Shown here: one piece after another, positions 24,047 to 36,085 of the stretch
Numbering within the stretch: position 1 is the first letter of the stretch
Layout of the letters: each line of letters begins with the position of its first letter
Source: Panulirus ornatus
Lineage: Eukaryota; Arthropoda; Malacostraca; Decapoda; Palinuridae
NCBI RefSeq assembly: GCF_036320965.1
Contig: NC_092236.1
Location: 17,944,518-18,008,517 of the forward strand
Direction: 5' to 3'
Length of the DNA: 64,000 nt
Position numbers and translations under genes: made by a program
Notes under the pieces: model-generated
The model's input: only the letters and a program-made list of their open reading frames with translations
Databases searched by the model: none
Told to the model about the DNA's origin: nothing

Positions 24047-25469
24047 CACACTAAAAACAGTTCTGCGCGAGGGGCCGGTGGTACTACGTGACCGAGCAAC
24101 AGTACTATATGACGTCAGGCGGTGGTGACAGATTCTCGTATCATGTTATATCAGGCCATCTCGTAGACCAAGGTGGAGGCAACATGATGAAAGTACAGTG
24201 TTTGAGCCATGTTGCGTCGGTAAACAGGCCATGATAACGCTGTACTAAATGTAGATTTAATTAAAAACGTGAAGACAAGTTGGGCGGACTACGCACATAC
24301 GGCTCCTGGCGGGGAGGGAGGGGGATTCTACAGTTAATGTCACTAACGTTGACATGATGACGCACTAGGCTGTACTTTAAAACTTTATCTCTGGTATTAG
24401 AGCGATGGGATACCTGAAGTTTAAGCAATTCTTAATTTAGAAATTAACCGGCTCAAGCACTTACCGTTTGCCCGCCAAAGTTGACCGTATATTATTGGAA
24501 TCCAACTAGAGAATGATCGTCTTTTGCACAAGAATTCATCGATTTCTTGCTTGTATGAAAGCTATTCTCATAACTATGTATTTATTTGATTATCATCTTA
24601 TCAATCATCTTCTATAATGATGGAAAAAATATATTGAATCTTCAGCAATCTTATTTTCTAAAGACTGGAGATATACCTGATGAATTTAACCACAAGGTAC
24701 GTGTTGACGTAGGCGTCAGTTATATCAGTTTCTTCATCGTTTTATGAATTACAAGGATTAGAATTGTATCAATGCATGGTTTGAGAGATGTTTTTAAAAT
24801 GTTAACAATATTTTAAGAACAAAGAATAGTGAGACAGTGTCTCCAAACTCTTGTAATAAGAGTAGCCGCTAGTAGTGAGGGAATGCTTGCATGAAGTTGT
24901 GTCAGGAAAATGTCGAGTTTTGATTTAAAGTTGTTACTGCAGTCAAGCATAGGGATGATTTTCCTGAAACAGGTGATACTTTTGAATTAGATGTCTGATA
25001 TTGACATGGATGGAGATGCAGGAAACTCCATCATGAGGTGAATGGAGGACAAAGGAAAAGCAAGTATTATTCATGGGGTGTTTCCATAAATATTAGCATT
25101 GTTTTTGATCTCTCAAACATATTTCTGTCGCCTGGAAATTTTTAAAGATTCCCTACAAAGATTAATGCCTGGTATTATGTATTTTGCAGTTTTTCACCAG
25201 CTAAGATAATTTATTTTTCAAACATCTTTGGAGAATGATACAATGTCATCCTCTGACAAGCTTTTATTTGCTGAAATAAATCTACATTGCATTTTTCTTG
25301 CACTTTACACACATTATTCATTATTATTCTCCCAATATTACAGCAGCATGATGAAGAGCAGCAGCATTGATTCATATTTCCTAGTAATATCCTCTTTGGG
25401 GGGACCAAGTTGAGGGTTCAATACTTGTTCCCATATTACATCATTCTGCCACCCCAGGATATATTTCTT
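24047..25469. other. Unassigned stretch
   Basis: About 1.4 kb of AT-rich sequence without a recognised gene or repeat. Short frames only. Confidence 0.5.
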
Positions 25470-25477
25470 CATTGATT

Positions 25478-26830
25478 GATTTATTTGATTGGTGCCGGTA
25501 ACACCGGTTAGTTTATTGTGCATCCCATGCTCATCATGAGAGCGGTAGCGCAAAAGGATTACAGAGGACATAAAGGATTTTAGTCAGACCCCATTGGGTT
25601 AGTATTACATAGGTTGTTACAGCTCATTTTGTAGATGTTTCATTACATACATTAAATAGTTTCATATGGTAAGCTTTACCGACTAGATGCAAAAAGTGGA
25701 TACAAACTTAAAATTTCAGGCATCTTGTTATTAACAATAAGGTGTTGTGACATTTATTGCAGAGTTTGTTTAAACTTATTCCTAAAAGGCTCTATTTTTT
25801 TTTCACAAACTAAGACTTTGTGTTTTAGTTTGTATCCATATCTTTTACCACAAACTTTACAATTCACATGATTAACATCTGCAGATAGGCCAAAACGCCA
25901 ATAGTACCTATAGCTTAGCCATACATTAGCAGTTACAACATCTTGTAATTGCTTATCTTGAACTTTCTCCTTACACAGTTCACTGTGATGGAAAATGTTT
26001 TTACTGGTGCTTATCTGAACTCGTCGTGTTTCAAAGAGGTCTGTTAGTTCCTTTCTAATTACAGTTTTAAGGCTTCTATTTGACAATCCAATGTTGTTGT
26101 CACCACCTTTACCAAGAGCAATTCTGACTAAAACATCATCTTTGTCATACTCACAGAGGCCTATATGGGCGGGGATCCATTACAACTTGATTCAAATACC
26201 TTGAGCAATAATGTTTAATATTTGTCTCTGTCTTCATTACATTCTGATCTCTGTAAACAGCAAGTGTGTAGATAAAGAATCAGAAATAATTAATGTCTGT
26301 GGCAGTGATTTGTACAAGCTCAAGAGCGATAAGTATGGCAGACAATCCAGTTAGTAGGGCACATACCCAGTTGCTTATTCTAACATTGAAAATTTATCTA
26401 ATCTATTACCATTAGGGTGGATGACAACGGCAGCACTACCTGCCTTCCTAGTGGCAGAATTGCGATAACCGTCAGTATAGATGCACTGGGCTATGTTATT
26501 TTTAGTCTGGAGTTTCTGTATATATTCAAGAGCACTGGTTTTGGCTGTGTTGAAGGTGAAGATTGTAGGCAAATAGATTCTTCAAAATACTCTTGCTCAG
26601 GCAAACGTTCAAGGAAGCCTTCCACTTGGAACGGTTGGTTAGTTTCCATTTGTAATGGACCAGCCATAGGATGTATTACAGGGGTAGAGATGCTCACAGT
26701 GACTATATCACTGACTGAATCTGAAAGGAAAAGAGACTTTGTAAAATCATACCGAAATACAACGCATCTCAAAGCTTCAATATCGACATCAAAAGTACAT
26801 ATACAGTAATAAAGATATGATGATAAATAG
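25478..26830 (-). pseudogene. Decayed LINE with RNase H domain and C-terminus
   Basis: Minus strand in broken frames. A block near 26770-26500 (MRCVVFRYDFTKSLF...) precedes an RNase H domain: IYTDGYRNSATRKAGSAAVV at about 26484-26425, then ISDSLST near 26280 and WIPAHIGLCEYDKDD near 26170, which supply the expected D, D and H/D positions of the fold. The C-terminal block at 26086-25754 has NVWLSYRYYWRFG and CKVCGKRYGYKLKHKVLVC, a CxxC...H...C motif usual in arthropod retrotransposons of this kind. The 3' UTR runs to about 25478 and ends in AATAAATCAATCAAT-type repeats. Stops and frameshifts show it is dead. Confidence 0.75.
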
Positions 26831-26835
26831 ACAAA

Positions 26836-26855
26836 ATGAGAGAGAGAGAGACTGA
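26836..26855. repeat. Short (GA)n
   Basis: A brief GA tract upstream of a SINE fragment. Confidence 0.7.
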
Positions 26856-26929
26856 ATTATACATGTTCCGATCTTTTCCAAATACAGAACTGCAATTGAA
26901 GTTGAAAAAAAAATTGAACTTGCATCTGC

Positions 26930-27040
26930 AACCTCCAACAGCCGGGCGAATAGCTGCGTTGACTGTGGACCGGCTGCCGCAACCAAGACTCAAACCCCAT
27001 ACACTCGACCCCGGGCGGTCCATGAGTGACGATGATGGCG
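26930..27040 (-). mobile_element. tRNA-derived SINE head, partial
   Basis: On the minus strand the blocks 'gaccgcccggggtcgag', 'ggggtttgagtctt' (box-B-like), 'gcggcagccgg' and 'ccacagtcaac' follow the same order as in the copies at 32225, 33363 and 53430. Box A is not clear. Confidence 0.6.
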
Positions 27041-27214
27041 AGTAATACTGGTAAATAGACGAGGACTTTGATTAAAGGTGTACAGTAATTACCAGATGTC
27101 GCCACTGCTATATCAAATCTACGCTATATGTAATTTGGCTGCTTTGTCTTATCAGGAGCTGATAATCATCTGAACTGTATAGTTTGTGGCCACAGGTTTA
27201 GATACACAAAGTAG

Positions 27215-27465
27215 AACACTATGTCTTAGACTGAAAAAAATAGGGCCTTTTAGGGATTAGTCTAAACAAACCCCGCAAGAGATGGCACAACACAGAATCC
27301 TGAAATCCTAGGATTGTATCCACTTTTTCCATTTCGTCGGTAAACCTACTCTGTGGAAAAACCGTTACTTTATGTAGACCATTTGTAACTTACGTAATCA
27401 TTTTGCGCTACCGCTCACAGGATGATGATTGGGTGCGCAGTAGGCTCGCCGCTATCAATGGCACA
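27215..27465 (+). mobile_element. 3' remnant of the RNase H-bearing LINE family
   Basis: Plus-strand sequence parallels the 3' end of the element at 25478-25790: a 'ccttttaggga' start, 'gtatccactttttcc', 'gtcggtaaa', 'ttttgcgctaccgctc' and 'gatgattgggtgcgca'. Divergence is moderate. It lies about 400 bp from the other copy and points away from it. Confidence 0.65.
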
Positions 27466-27586
27466 AACCAAAAATTGTCAGTTGTCTCGTGTGTGTGTAT
27501 GTGTGTCAGGTGTTTTGTGTGTATGTGTGATACAGAGATAGCTTTCGTATGAGACGAAGAGGACAAAAGTTGAAGACGTGTTTAAT

Positions 27587-27589
<3 letters not shown>

Positions 27590-27677
<88 letters not shown>
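27590..27677. repeat. (CT)n microsatellite
   Basis: About 43 CT units without interruption. Confidence 0.95.
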
Positions 27678-27678
<1 letters not shown>

Positions 27679-29164
27679 AATACTGGATGAATATTCAAAA
27701 GTCCCGTGAGCTGATGAAGCAGCTGCTGGTCTGTCTCATAGCACCACTGCAATGATGATGCAAACATCAGGGGCTACGTAAGACATTATGGCGTTAATTT
27801 TACCGAATAGACAGACAAAGATTAGCAGATAGGTGATCAGACAGAAGGAAAAATATACTCAGACCGAACACACAAACAGACACACGTACACAGCAAACCA
27901 GACAGAAAAAAATAGGAATGAAAACTGCTGTAAATCCTTTTTTCTTATCTGAGTTTCCTTACACAACTGCAATAAGCACAAAGTCATAGCTACAAATTTT
28001 TTTCCCTAATTACAGTAAGGGGAGAGGGGGGTGTCTGGTATCTTTACATCTTCATTTGCTTATATCACGCGTGAGAAATATCGCAAAGATAAACCGAAAA
28101 TATGCTCTCATTAGGTCATTCTTGGTTAAAACACCAGCTCTCGTGGAGAAAGTTATCCGCCGCCGAGTGTCTGTAGAAAGACAAGAACTGTATTGTTCAG
28201 GCTGGCTCAAATCTGCTGCGACGAGAGAGAGACGGGGGGAAAAATGGCTCTTTTTACTTTCAGACGAATATTTTGCCTTCTGTGGCTGGCAACAGAAAAG
28301 GATATTACCCCTTTTATGCCCTTCTTATCATCTTATCTATACTCGTTCAATGCCAACAGAGGATGTTTATCGGTAAGCATTGTTAATGTTTACCAGTCTT
28401 CGTGGTGGGGATGGAGGGGAGGGGGTTGGTTCCAGTAATAAAATGCGAGCGAGGCTGCTGGTTCAGAGACTTTATTCCTTCGTCCCTTCGGAGAGACTTC
28501 AGCATTATTGCTTTCGCTGCAAATACTCCCTGGGAGGAGGGGGTGAGGGGGGGAGGGAGCTGATATCTTACACATATCGTCTGCGAGAAACGTATCCTAC
28601 GTACCAATTTCGACTGTAGTACCATGACATTCGGTCTAGAATTATAATCATTCGCTTCAGAGAGATCATTCCTGTACCTTTGTGATCAATGCACTCAATA
28701 TAAAATATAAGGGGCTTTAACTTCAGACTTACTCATCTTTCCTACATTATTACGAGAGCAACATTTAGCTTTTTGACTCATCTTTACCCAAGCAAGATGG
28801 CACCTCACCAGACTACAATATAAAATTCTGTTCTCTGGGGTTCCTAATATTCTTCTATAAGGATGGATTTAACCTTAGTGTGAGGTGCGAGGGGTTAGGT
28901 CATTATAAAGGATATCTCCTCCCGCCTTCCCTGACCAGCCCGAGGAGTAATGAGCCACACGAGTCATTACCAGAGTTTTATAAGTTGTGAATGGGAGATG
29001 AGTCTTCTAAGTGCCCGCATATTTTAAAGTCATTAATGAAGTTTGAGGCAGTGGATATAAGGGTCACCATTAAATGAAAATTCATGAAAGATAAATGAGT
29101 TAAGTATTACATATTAATGTATTTAATCATAATTACCCCCACGATCAATTTCTGTGAAAGCGGC
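27678..29164. other. Unassigned stretch
   Basis: Short frames only. G-rich runs near 28020, 28410 and 28540. Nothing recognised. Confidence 0.5.
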
Positions 29165-29341
29165 CTGGTGTTATCCAGGGCCTTTCCAAAGGTTCATGCA
29201 GCTAAAGGCAACGCTGCTTCCAGTGGTAGGGAAATGTAGACTCCTTTGTACTGACTGTAATCCCAGTGATACAGCCTCGTCAGAAGCGACTTTTCACACA
29301 CGGTGTAACCTCGTGCAGGCGGAGTACGGTAACGCCAAGTA
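29165..29341 (+). repeat. Dispersed repeat, longer copy
   Basis: Shares 'cccagtgata', 'ggtgtaacctcg' and 'caggcggagt' with 7121-7249. Ends at the (TA)n tract at 29342. Confidence 0.6.

Positions 29342-29427
<86 letters not shown>
29342..29427. repeat. (TA)n tract
   Basis: About 40 TA units lying between a dispersed repeat and a 5'-truncated RTE copy. Confidence 0.95.
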
Positions 29428-29432
<5 letters not shown>

Positions 29433-30793
29433 CGGCAGGGTGTGTGATGTCTCCATGGTTGTTTCATTTGTTTATGGATGGGGTTGTTAGGGAGGTGAAT
29501 GCAAGAGTTTTGGAAAGAGGGGAAATTATGCAGTCTGTTGTGGATGAGAGAGCTTGGGAAGTGAGTCAGTTGTTGTTCGCTGATGATACAGCGCTGGTGG
29601 CTGATTCATGTGAGAAACTGCAGAAGCTGGTGACTGAGTTTGGTAAAGTGTGTGAAAGAAGAAGGTTAAGAGTAAATGTGAATAAGAGCAAGGTTATTAG
29701 GTACAGTAGGGTTGAGAGTCAAGTAAATTGGGAGGTAAGTTTGAATGGAGAAAAACTGGAGGAAGTAAAGTGTGTTAGATATCTGGGAGTGGATCTGGCA
29801 GCGGATGGAACCATGGAAGCGGAAGTGAATCATAGGGTGGGGGAGGGGGCGAAAACGCTGGGAGCCTTGAAGAATGTGTGGAAGTAGAGAACATTATCTT
29901 GGAAAGCAAAAATGGGTATGTTTGAAGGAATAGTGGTTCCAACAATGTTGTATGGTTGCGAGGCGTGGGCTATGGATAGAGTAGTGCGCAGGAGGATGGA
30001 TTTGCTGGAAATGAGATGTTTGAGGACAATATGTGGTGTGAGGTGGTTTGATCGAGTAAGTAATGTAAGGGTAAGAGAGATGTGTGGAAATAAGAAGAGT
30101 GTGGTTGAGAGAGCAGAAGAGGGTGTTTTGAAATGGTTTGGGCACATGGAGAGAATGAGTGAGGAAAGATTGACCAAGAGGATATATGTGTCAGAGGTGG
30201 AGGGAACGAGGAGAAGTGGGAGACCAAATTGGAGGTAGAAAGATGGAGTGAAAAAGATTTTGTGAGATCGGGGCCTGAACATGCAGGAGGGTGAAAGGCG
30301 GGCAAGGAATAGAGTGAATTGGATCGATGTGGTATACCGGGGTCGACGTGCTGTCAATGGATTGAATCAGGGCATGTGAAGCGTCTGGGGTAAACCATGG
30401 AAAGTTGTGTGGGGCCTGATGTGGAAAGGGAGCTGTGGTTTCGGGCATTACTGCATGACAGCTAGAGACTGAGTGTGAACGAATGGGGCCTTTGTTGTCT
30501 TTTCCTAGCGCTACCTTGCACACATGAGGGGGGAGGGGGATGTTATTCCATGCGTGGTGAGGTGACGATGGGAATGAATAAAGGCAGACAGTGTGAATTG
30601 TGTGCATGTGTATATATGTATATGTCTGTGTGTGTATATGTGTACATTGAGATGTATGGGTACGTATATTTGCGTGTGTGGACGTGTATGTATATACATT
30701 TTATGGGGGTGGGTTGGGCCATTTGTTTCATCTGTTTCCTTGCGCTACCTCGCAAACGCGGGAGACAGCGACAAAGCAAAATAAATATAAATA

Positions 30794-30797
<4 letters not shown>
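29428..30797 (+). mobile_element. RTE-type retrotransposon, 5'-truncated with full 3' UTR
   Basis: The copy starts at the QG motif (CGRVCDVS after loss of one G that shifts the frame) right at the (TA)n border. Readable blocks are [40 protein letters not shown] and WFGHMERM. Two premature stops are visible: TCG to TAG at about 29886 (VWKS) and TGG to TAG at about 30237 (NWRW). The normal stop is also changed (GTTGA to GTCGA), so the last frame runs on. This copy has the most complete 3' UTR (30340-30797), with the 'gcgctacct' motif twice, near 30508 and 30742. Confidence 0.9.
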
Positions 30798-30844
<47 letters not shown>

Positions 30845-30849
30845 TATAT
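30798..30849. repeat. (TA)n tract
   Basis: A TA run with one ACACA break, following an AAATAAAT ramp at the RTE 3' end. Confidence 0.9.
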
Positions 30850-31804
30850 GGCTGATATTCTTACACCTGGTAATGTTAGGTCTCACTGAGGAAGATCTCT
30901 CGAGTATGCCACACGTGTTTTTCTGTCAATCTCCTGAATTTTCGGGAGATTTTATGCACACAGTCCGTGCCGGTGTGCCAGTCTCTTGTCGCTGCACCAG
31001 ACACGGTTAGGCTCTTCGCCGTCTGGTTTAGGGGCCTAAGATGTCAAGGTCAAGACCCTCAGATGCAAAGGTCAAGATCGTTAGTGAAGCAAGGTCAAAG
31101 TCCTCCAGGTTGAAGGTCAATACCTGAGTATTTCATTGGTCAGGATCTTATTCATTATTCCCCGTGCATTCTTTTGTCTAGGTCAAAGATGTCACCTCAA
31201 GACACTGTTGCCTCGCATCTCTCCATCTGTCAGAGTGAGGGATCTTGGTTCTCATGACTGTCAAATGAAGTACCTTTATTTGTCAAGGTTAAAACTCGCT
31301 ACCTCCCAGCTGTTAATGTCCCTGGTTATGAAAGCCATGTCTCTGAACTATCGTTATTATCCAAGCTCTTAATTATAAGGGATCTGACTTTCATTCACCT
31401 TAGTCGTTGACATAAACTACTTAGGTATCAACAGTTATTGTCTTCACGTGTCACTATCTAACCTAGTTGTCTCTCAGTTTCGAAAATCAAGATTCTCATT
31501 CGTTAAGATATTTAACTATCAAGACACAAGTTCCCCATACGTCCATGACAGGTTAAACAACTTGGTTCATTTTTTGAATTCATAAACTCATCGTAAATGA
31601 GGGTACGTTACTTGTAACTTAGTGAAGTGAGTGCTCAACGTAAGTTCACCATACCTCACGTTTTCTGTAACTATTTTCGATCTGCTTCGGTTTCCTGATT
31701 CGAGCAAATCAGTCGTATGACTCGAGACCTGTTATGAACACTGAATCTCTAACAGTATGTTTATACGTAGATTCTTACGAATGAAGCATATAGCTGAGAG
31801 TTGT
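30850..31804. other. Unassigned stretch with weak repeats
   Basis: 'aaggtcaa' words recur at 31036-31190, suggesting a very old repeat. A small hairpin (AATCTCC...GGAGATT) lies near 30929-30952. No gene recognised. Confidence 0.45.
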
Positions 31805-32048
31805 GAGTGATCATTATTTGTGTGTTACGGGAAGAGTTTTACTTCTGTGTCGCCTCATCTCTTAACCTTGAATATGTGTTCTATGTCTTTGCTCCTGTGT
31901 ATGTACACGCACAGCACATACAGACACAAAGGCTGGAGGTGTGTGGGAATGCATACATACACAAGCATAAACGCAAGGCACATAAATACAGGGTTAAGAG
32001 ACGGAGCAACACGAGTGTAAAAATCTTCACGGAACATGCAAACAGTAG

Positions 32049-32088
<40 letters not shown>

Positions 32089-32095
32089 ATATAAA
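31805..32095. mobile_element. Composite SINE tail with inverted arms
   Basis: The left arm ('gtgttacgggaagagtttta', then 'ctcttaacctt' and 'tatgtctttgctcctgtg') is repeated in inverted form on the right ('cagggttaagagacgg', 'gagtgtaaaaatcttc'). It ends in a (CA)n tract at 32050-32086. The same modules form the tails of tRNA-derived elements at 33363 and 50215. Confidence 0.65.
32050..32086. repeat. (CA)n microsatellite
   Basis: About 18 CA units at the end of the SINE tail. Confidence 0.95.
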
Positions 32096-32221
32096 CACTC
32101 ACCTCATCAAACTTACATGTGCTATTACTTGGTACTTACAGCAATATACTCTAGCCTTAAGAATCTACAAATAAACATATTTCTTCGTGTATTGGTTATG
32201 GCTACTAAATTATGAGTCAGC

Positions 32222-32445
32222 ACGGGCTCAACTGGGGTCGTCCCGCATGGGTTCGAATCTTGGGCGCGGCAGTCGGCCAAAAACCCAGCCTTGGTGTTGT
32301 TCAACCTCTCCTCGTTGACTGGTCGATAGGTGGGTACCTAACATAGGCTTGGGGTGTGTGTGTGCGTATTCACACACTGGGGTCAAGACGGGCAACACGA
32401 GTATGAACCTCTTCCCGTAACCCACAGATAGTAATCACACACAGC
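32222..32445 (+). mobile_element. tRNA-derived composite SINE
   Basis: A box-B-like GGTTCGAATCT sits at about 32250, followed by 'gcgcggcagtcggcc', 'actggtcgataggtgggtac', a short (TG)n and a tail containing 'acacgagtatgaacctcttc'. Box A is eroded. Confidence 0.7.
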
Positions 32446-32768
32446 CAATGCCATATATCATATATATTCGTTCATGGTGTGAAGATTGTCAGGTACTATA
32501 TGGATTATATGCTTCACTACCTCATATTGAAACAGTAAATCACGACGATTGGTGGAATACGACACAATAAGTATTCGTTTCACACACGTTATCTAGACCG
32601 AAGCCTTTCGACAAAACACGACCGCGCGGATGATCTCGTAACTTAAAAACCTTTCCGATGACGCCAGCTTAACGGCCCCTCGTCCTCCTCCCTGTGAAGT
32701 TCACGTGTCGGAGTGTGACCTTCAATGGACGGGAGATTATGTCCCACTGGCGATCGTCCAGCGGACCG
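32446..32768. other. Unassigned stretch
   Basis: Nothing recognised. Confidence 0.45.
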
Positions 32769-32830
32769 TGTGTGTGTGTGCTTGTGTGTGTGTGTGTGTG
32801 TATGTGTGTGTGTATGTGTGTGTGTGTGTT
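32769..32830. repeat. (TG)n microsatellite
   Basis: Imperfect TG tract with several TATG and CTTG interruptions. Confidence 0.9.
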
Positions 32831-33178
32831 CATATCCGTCTACTTTTTCATCTATCGCAGCGACTTCTTTAAGGCGCTCAGGGAACATGACCCAAGAGCC
32901 CTAATGATCTTACCTCGCCGGTAGAGGTTCCTGGTCGAGAACTACGCGGTCGAGCCTTCACACTGGTTGTGTCTTGGGACTTTCGTGTTGCAGTTTTTCA
33001 GTGGTGTGCCTCGTCCATGTAGTTTCCTCCTGTCCAGATGGTTGTGGTTAGGTTCATCCGCAACAAGACGGTCTGCAGTGCCTTGCCGTCTACGTGATAA
33101 CACGTCTCTGGAAAATACGGAATTACTGTTAGTACAGCACAGATTTAATGCCCTCTGGTGCATGTCCTCCAGTACACC

Positions 33179-33182
<4 letters not shown>

Positions 33183-33233
<51 letters not shown>

Positions 33234-33262
33234 TGTAAAACTCCTTCCACGTACAATCAAAA
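33183..33262. repeat. (CA)n with SINE tail piece
   Basis: About 24 CA units, followed by 'gagtgtaaaactcctt' and 'aggtaattac', the tail module of the composite SINE. Confidence 0.8.
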
Positions 33263-33362
33263 TAGGTAATTACTGAAAATAATAATTACACATTACTAAT
33301 CACTCACCGGCGAAGAGCTCTGGGCAGATCTGTTTATTTTTTGTTTGTTTTCCCCTCGGCCA

Positions 33363-33750
33363 TGGTCATGGTGTAGTGGCTAGTGCTAAAGACCATGAGT
33401 CACCAAGGGCCAGGCCAGGATCGGGCCCACATGGGTTCGAAACCCGGGCACGGCAGTCGATCCAAACCCAACTCAGATGTTCATACTCCCTTCGGACTGG
33501 TCGATAAATGGGCATCTGACTTAATTAGGCTGTAATTACCCATTTGCTATTACCAATTTCTACTGTACGAGGAAAGAGTTTTACACAAATGGGGACCCAT
33601 CCTTGGAACATTCTATACTGTGTGGGTGTGTTTACACATGGGAGTAAAGACATGTCACATAAAACAAGGCTAAGACACGGGGACCCACGAGTGTTAAACT
33701 CTTTCCCCGTATGTTGCAAAATCGTAATTATATACACACAAACGCACACT
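33363..33750 (+). mobile_element. tRNA-derived composite SINE, most complete copy
   Basis: Box A TGGTGTAGTGG (33369-33379) and box B GGTTCGAAACC (about 33433-33443) are well preserved. A 'gcacggcagtcgatcc' block and 'actggtcgataaatgggc' follow, then a tail whose two halves are inverted copies (33573-33630 against 33660-33715: 'gaaagagtttta' against 'gttaaactctttcccc', with 'gggacccat' against 'ggacccac'). No coding capacity is expected. Neighbouring copies at 31805, 32222 and 33230 suggest a local cluster. Confidence 0.8.
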
Positions 33751-33989
33751 TCCTATGCCAGGGTATAAGAAGAGAGCACCACAAACAACATATCCAACAA
33801 ACCACTTACACACTTCAGTAAACCCTATTAATACATCTATAAGCTCCGTGACTACCTTCTGTCTCTCCACTATACCTTCCTTGTCCAACTCCTTCTCCCC
33901 ACACATGCCCACTCCACCATTGCCAAGGAAGGAGAGGAGGCGGTATCTGTTGTCAGCGAAACCAGGTTGTACATCAGAGCAGGAAAGAA

Positions 33990-34219
33990 TCATTAGTACG
34001 GGTACTCAAAATGATCAAACGTTTTGATAGATTCGTTTGATTTCACTTGCAGTGATGCCTACAAATTCATGGGCAAACTTTTTTATCTCGAACGAAGCGA
34101 AGTACTTTTTTTTTCTTAAAAGGATTGTCAACGTAGAGAATGATTTACCAATCAGAGTAGTTGAAAGCAGAACCATAGATACATGTAGAAGTAGACATAA
34201 TGAATATTTCGCTTCGTAG
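33990..34219 (+). pseudogene. CR1/L2-like retrotransposon C-terminal remnant
   Basis: In shifting frames the plus strand reads LKMIKRFDRF, then FLKRIVN, ENDLPIRVVESRTIDTCRSR and HNEYF. This follows the pattern at the end of CR1/L2-type reverse transcriptase proteins (RVVN-WN-LP--VV-A-TVN-FK-RLD). The segment is short and frameshifted. It is the same kind of C-terminus as at 58510-59010. Confidence 0.5.
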
Positions 34220-34972
34220 TGATGTTATTTGCGCCTCATTAGTAACATGAAAAGTTTACAGGTCTTCCTCTTCGAAACATCGGCATGTCTTTCTACTCTT
34301 ACCGCATTAATCCATGAGTGTCTGAGAATCTTCTACCATCACAAAGAACCTCGTTAGGACCTAGCAGTCTGACGAAATCCTTTGTGTTTCTTTGTATTCC
34401 TTTGTATGACCTAGTCTGACAAAAGTGTCTCAGAGTTTGTCTGCAAAGCTTTTGATAAAGTGACGTAAGAGTGACTATAAACGGTCGTTCTACAAATAGC
34501 ATCGAGAGGCGTTAGTAGAACTCCAGAGTCTGGTGGCACCTCGTGTGTGGGAGTCATGTGTGAGGGGGGGGGAGGGGATGTGAGTTCATGTAAGTCCATC
34601 GTTACTTTTAAGAGACCACGGAACTCTCACGTTGTAAACCTCACCCTAACATCGGCGTCACACTTCATGGGAGTTGCCCCCATGAACCCCTCAGCGTTGA
34701 GACGCTTTCAAGTTGTAACGCGTTGAAGATGATTTTCCCCTGCCTGACATTCTCATCCTCCGATTTGTCTGTTCATGACACTGGTTACCGCCTCAGGGAG
34801 CTGTCTCCGCCTCAGCATCTAACAGCTTCTCCTCCTCTACAGGAAGCAGTTATTCTTTTCCTCACAGACTATAGCCAACATCCCTCTCTTTTAGACTTTG
34901 AAATGAGTATCTTGATTCGAAACGGGTAACGTCCCTCATTTCTAAATCAAAGTTCCTCCCCTTGTGCAGCTA

Positions 34973-34977
<5 letters not shown>
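34220..34977. other. Unassigned stretch
   Basis: A G run at 34566-34576 and weak CTGTCTAAG-type repeats. No gene. Confidence 0.45.

Positions 34978-35058
<81 letters not shown>
34978..35058. repeat. (CT)n microsatellite
   Basis: About 40 CT units, flanked on both sides by the words 'agctaacatc'. Confidence 0.95.
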
Positions 35059-35060
<2 letters not shown>

Positions 35061-35810
35061 GCTAACATCATCTTCGTTTCCCTTGACCTTAACCTTAACC
35101 CCATTGAACTGCCCCCCTGATCCTGACCCTACCCCCTAGCTGCCTCCGCCTCACAGTAGACCCCGTCCTCTACCCTCACAACAAACACATTGTCAAGGGA
35201 ACCTACTTGTTCCCATGTGTCGGAGGAGAGAGTGTTTTGCCGACGTGGGTCTCATACTTGTGGACGACTCCTCATGTCCTTGAGTCAGCGAGGTCTCCAC
35301 AGATGTGACTTTGATAATCTTAGTGTCCGTGGTGCGACAGAGACCTAGCATATCAAATTGTCTGTGTCCTCAAAACCTAGTCTAAGACGTAACTGTCTAA
35401 GAGTTCGTTCCCTCTTGCAACACTACTGATGTAGTGATCTGGCATTCGACTCTGGGTGGTAGTTCTACAAACAGGATCAGGAGTAGTATGTAGTACGTTC
35501 ATTACTCCAAAGTCATTGGACTCGCTTGTCTTCTTTTCGCAGCAGAAAATTTCACTCCTCTTCTCCACTCTCTATGCAAAATTACCACATTTTCTCTGGA
35601 GTAAGATGTATATCTCTCTGAATTTACATACTAAAGGATTCTTTGTCGCTTCATTGATTTACAATCTCTATCATCTTGGAAGATTCAAAGGCAAAGTCTT
35701 TAATTCTGCTCCTGGAAGAAAAACTAACCAAAGTTCTTTCTTATTCCCTTGAGAACGACGATAAGACCATGCAGTATGACAATATGACCTTTAGCTATAA
35801 TGGCCTGGGT
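35059..35810. other. Unassigned stretch
   Basis: Nothing recognised apart from short frames. Confidence 0.45.
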
Positions 35811-36085
35811 CTTTGACCTGACCCTCAAGGGTAAGGTCAAAGACCAAGGTATGATAACCAAGGTTATGTGCCGTCATGTTCAAGAGTCCTACCATCCTGC
35901 TGAAGAGATTAAAGGTAAACTATTCAAATGTCTTCTTCCTTCACTATGGACTTGAATTCTAGCCTTTGGCCTGACCCTTAGGACTAAGGTATGATAACCA
36001 AGGGTATGTGACGTCCTCTTCAAGGGCCATACCGATCTGTTCCAAGGGTTAATGGTAAGGTATTCAAGTGTCCTCTTTTAGATTT
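35811..36085. repeat. Two-copy tandem repeat, about 145-150 bp
   Basis: 'aaggtatgataaccaagg' followed by 'tatgtg-cgtc' and 'attcaa-tgtc' appears at about 35846 and again at about 35991, with moderate divergence. Confidence 0.65.

Noticed and set aside
33363..33460. True tRNA gene
   Set aside because: Boxes A and B are good, but the acceptor stem cannot be closed and the block continues into the SINE body.
35080..35110. Telomere-like CCTTAACC words
   Set aside because: Only two or three imperfect units, not the TTAGG repeat expected for arthropods.
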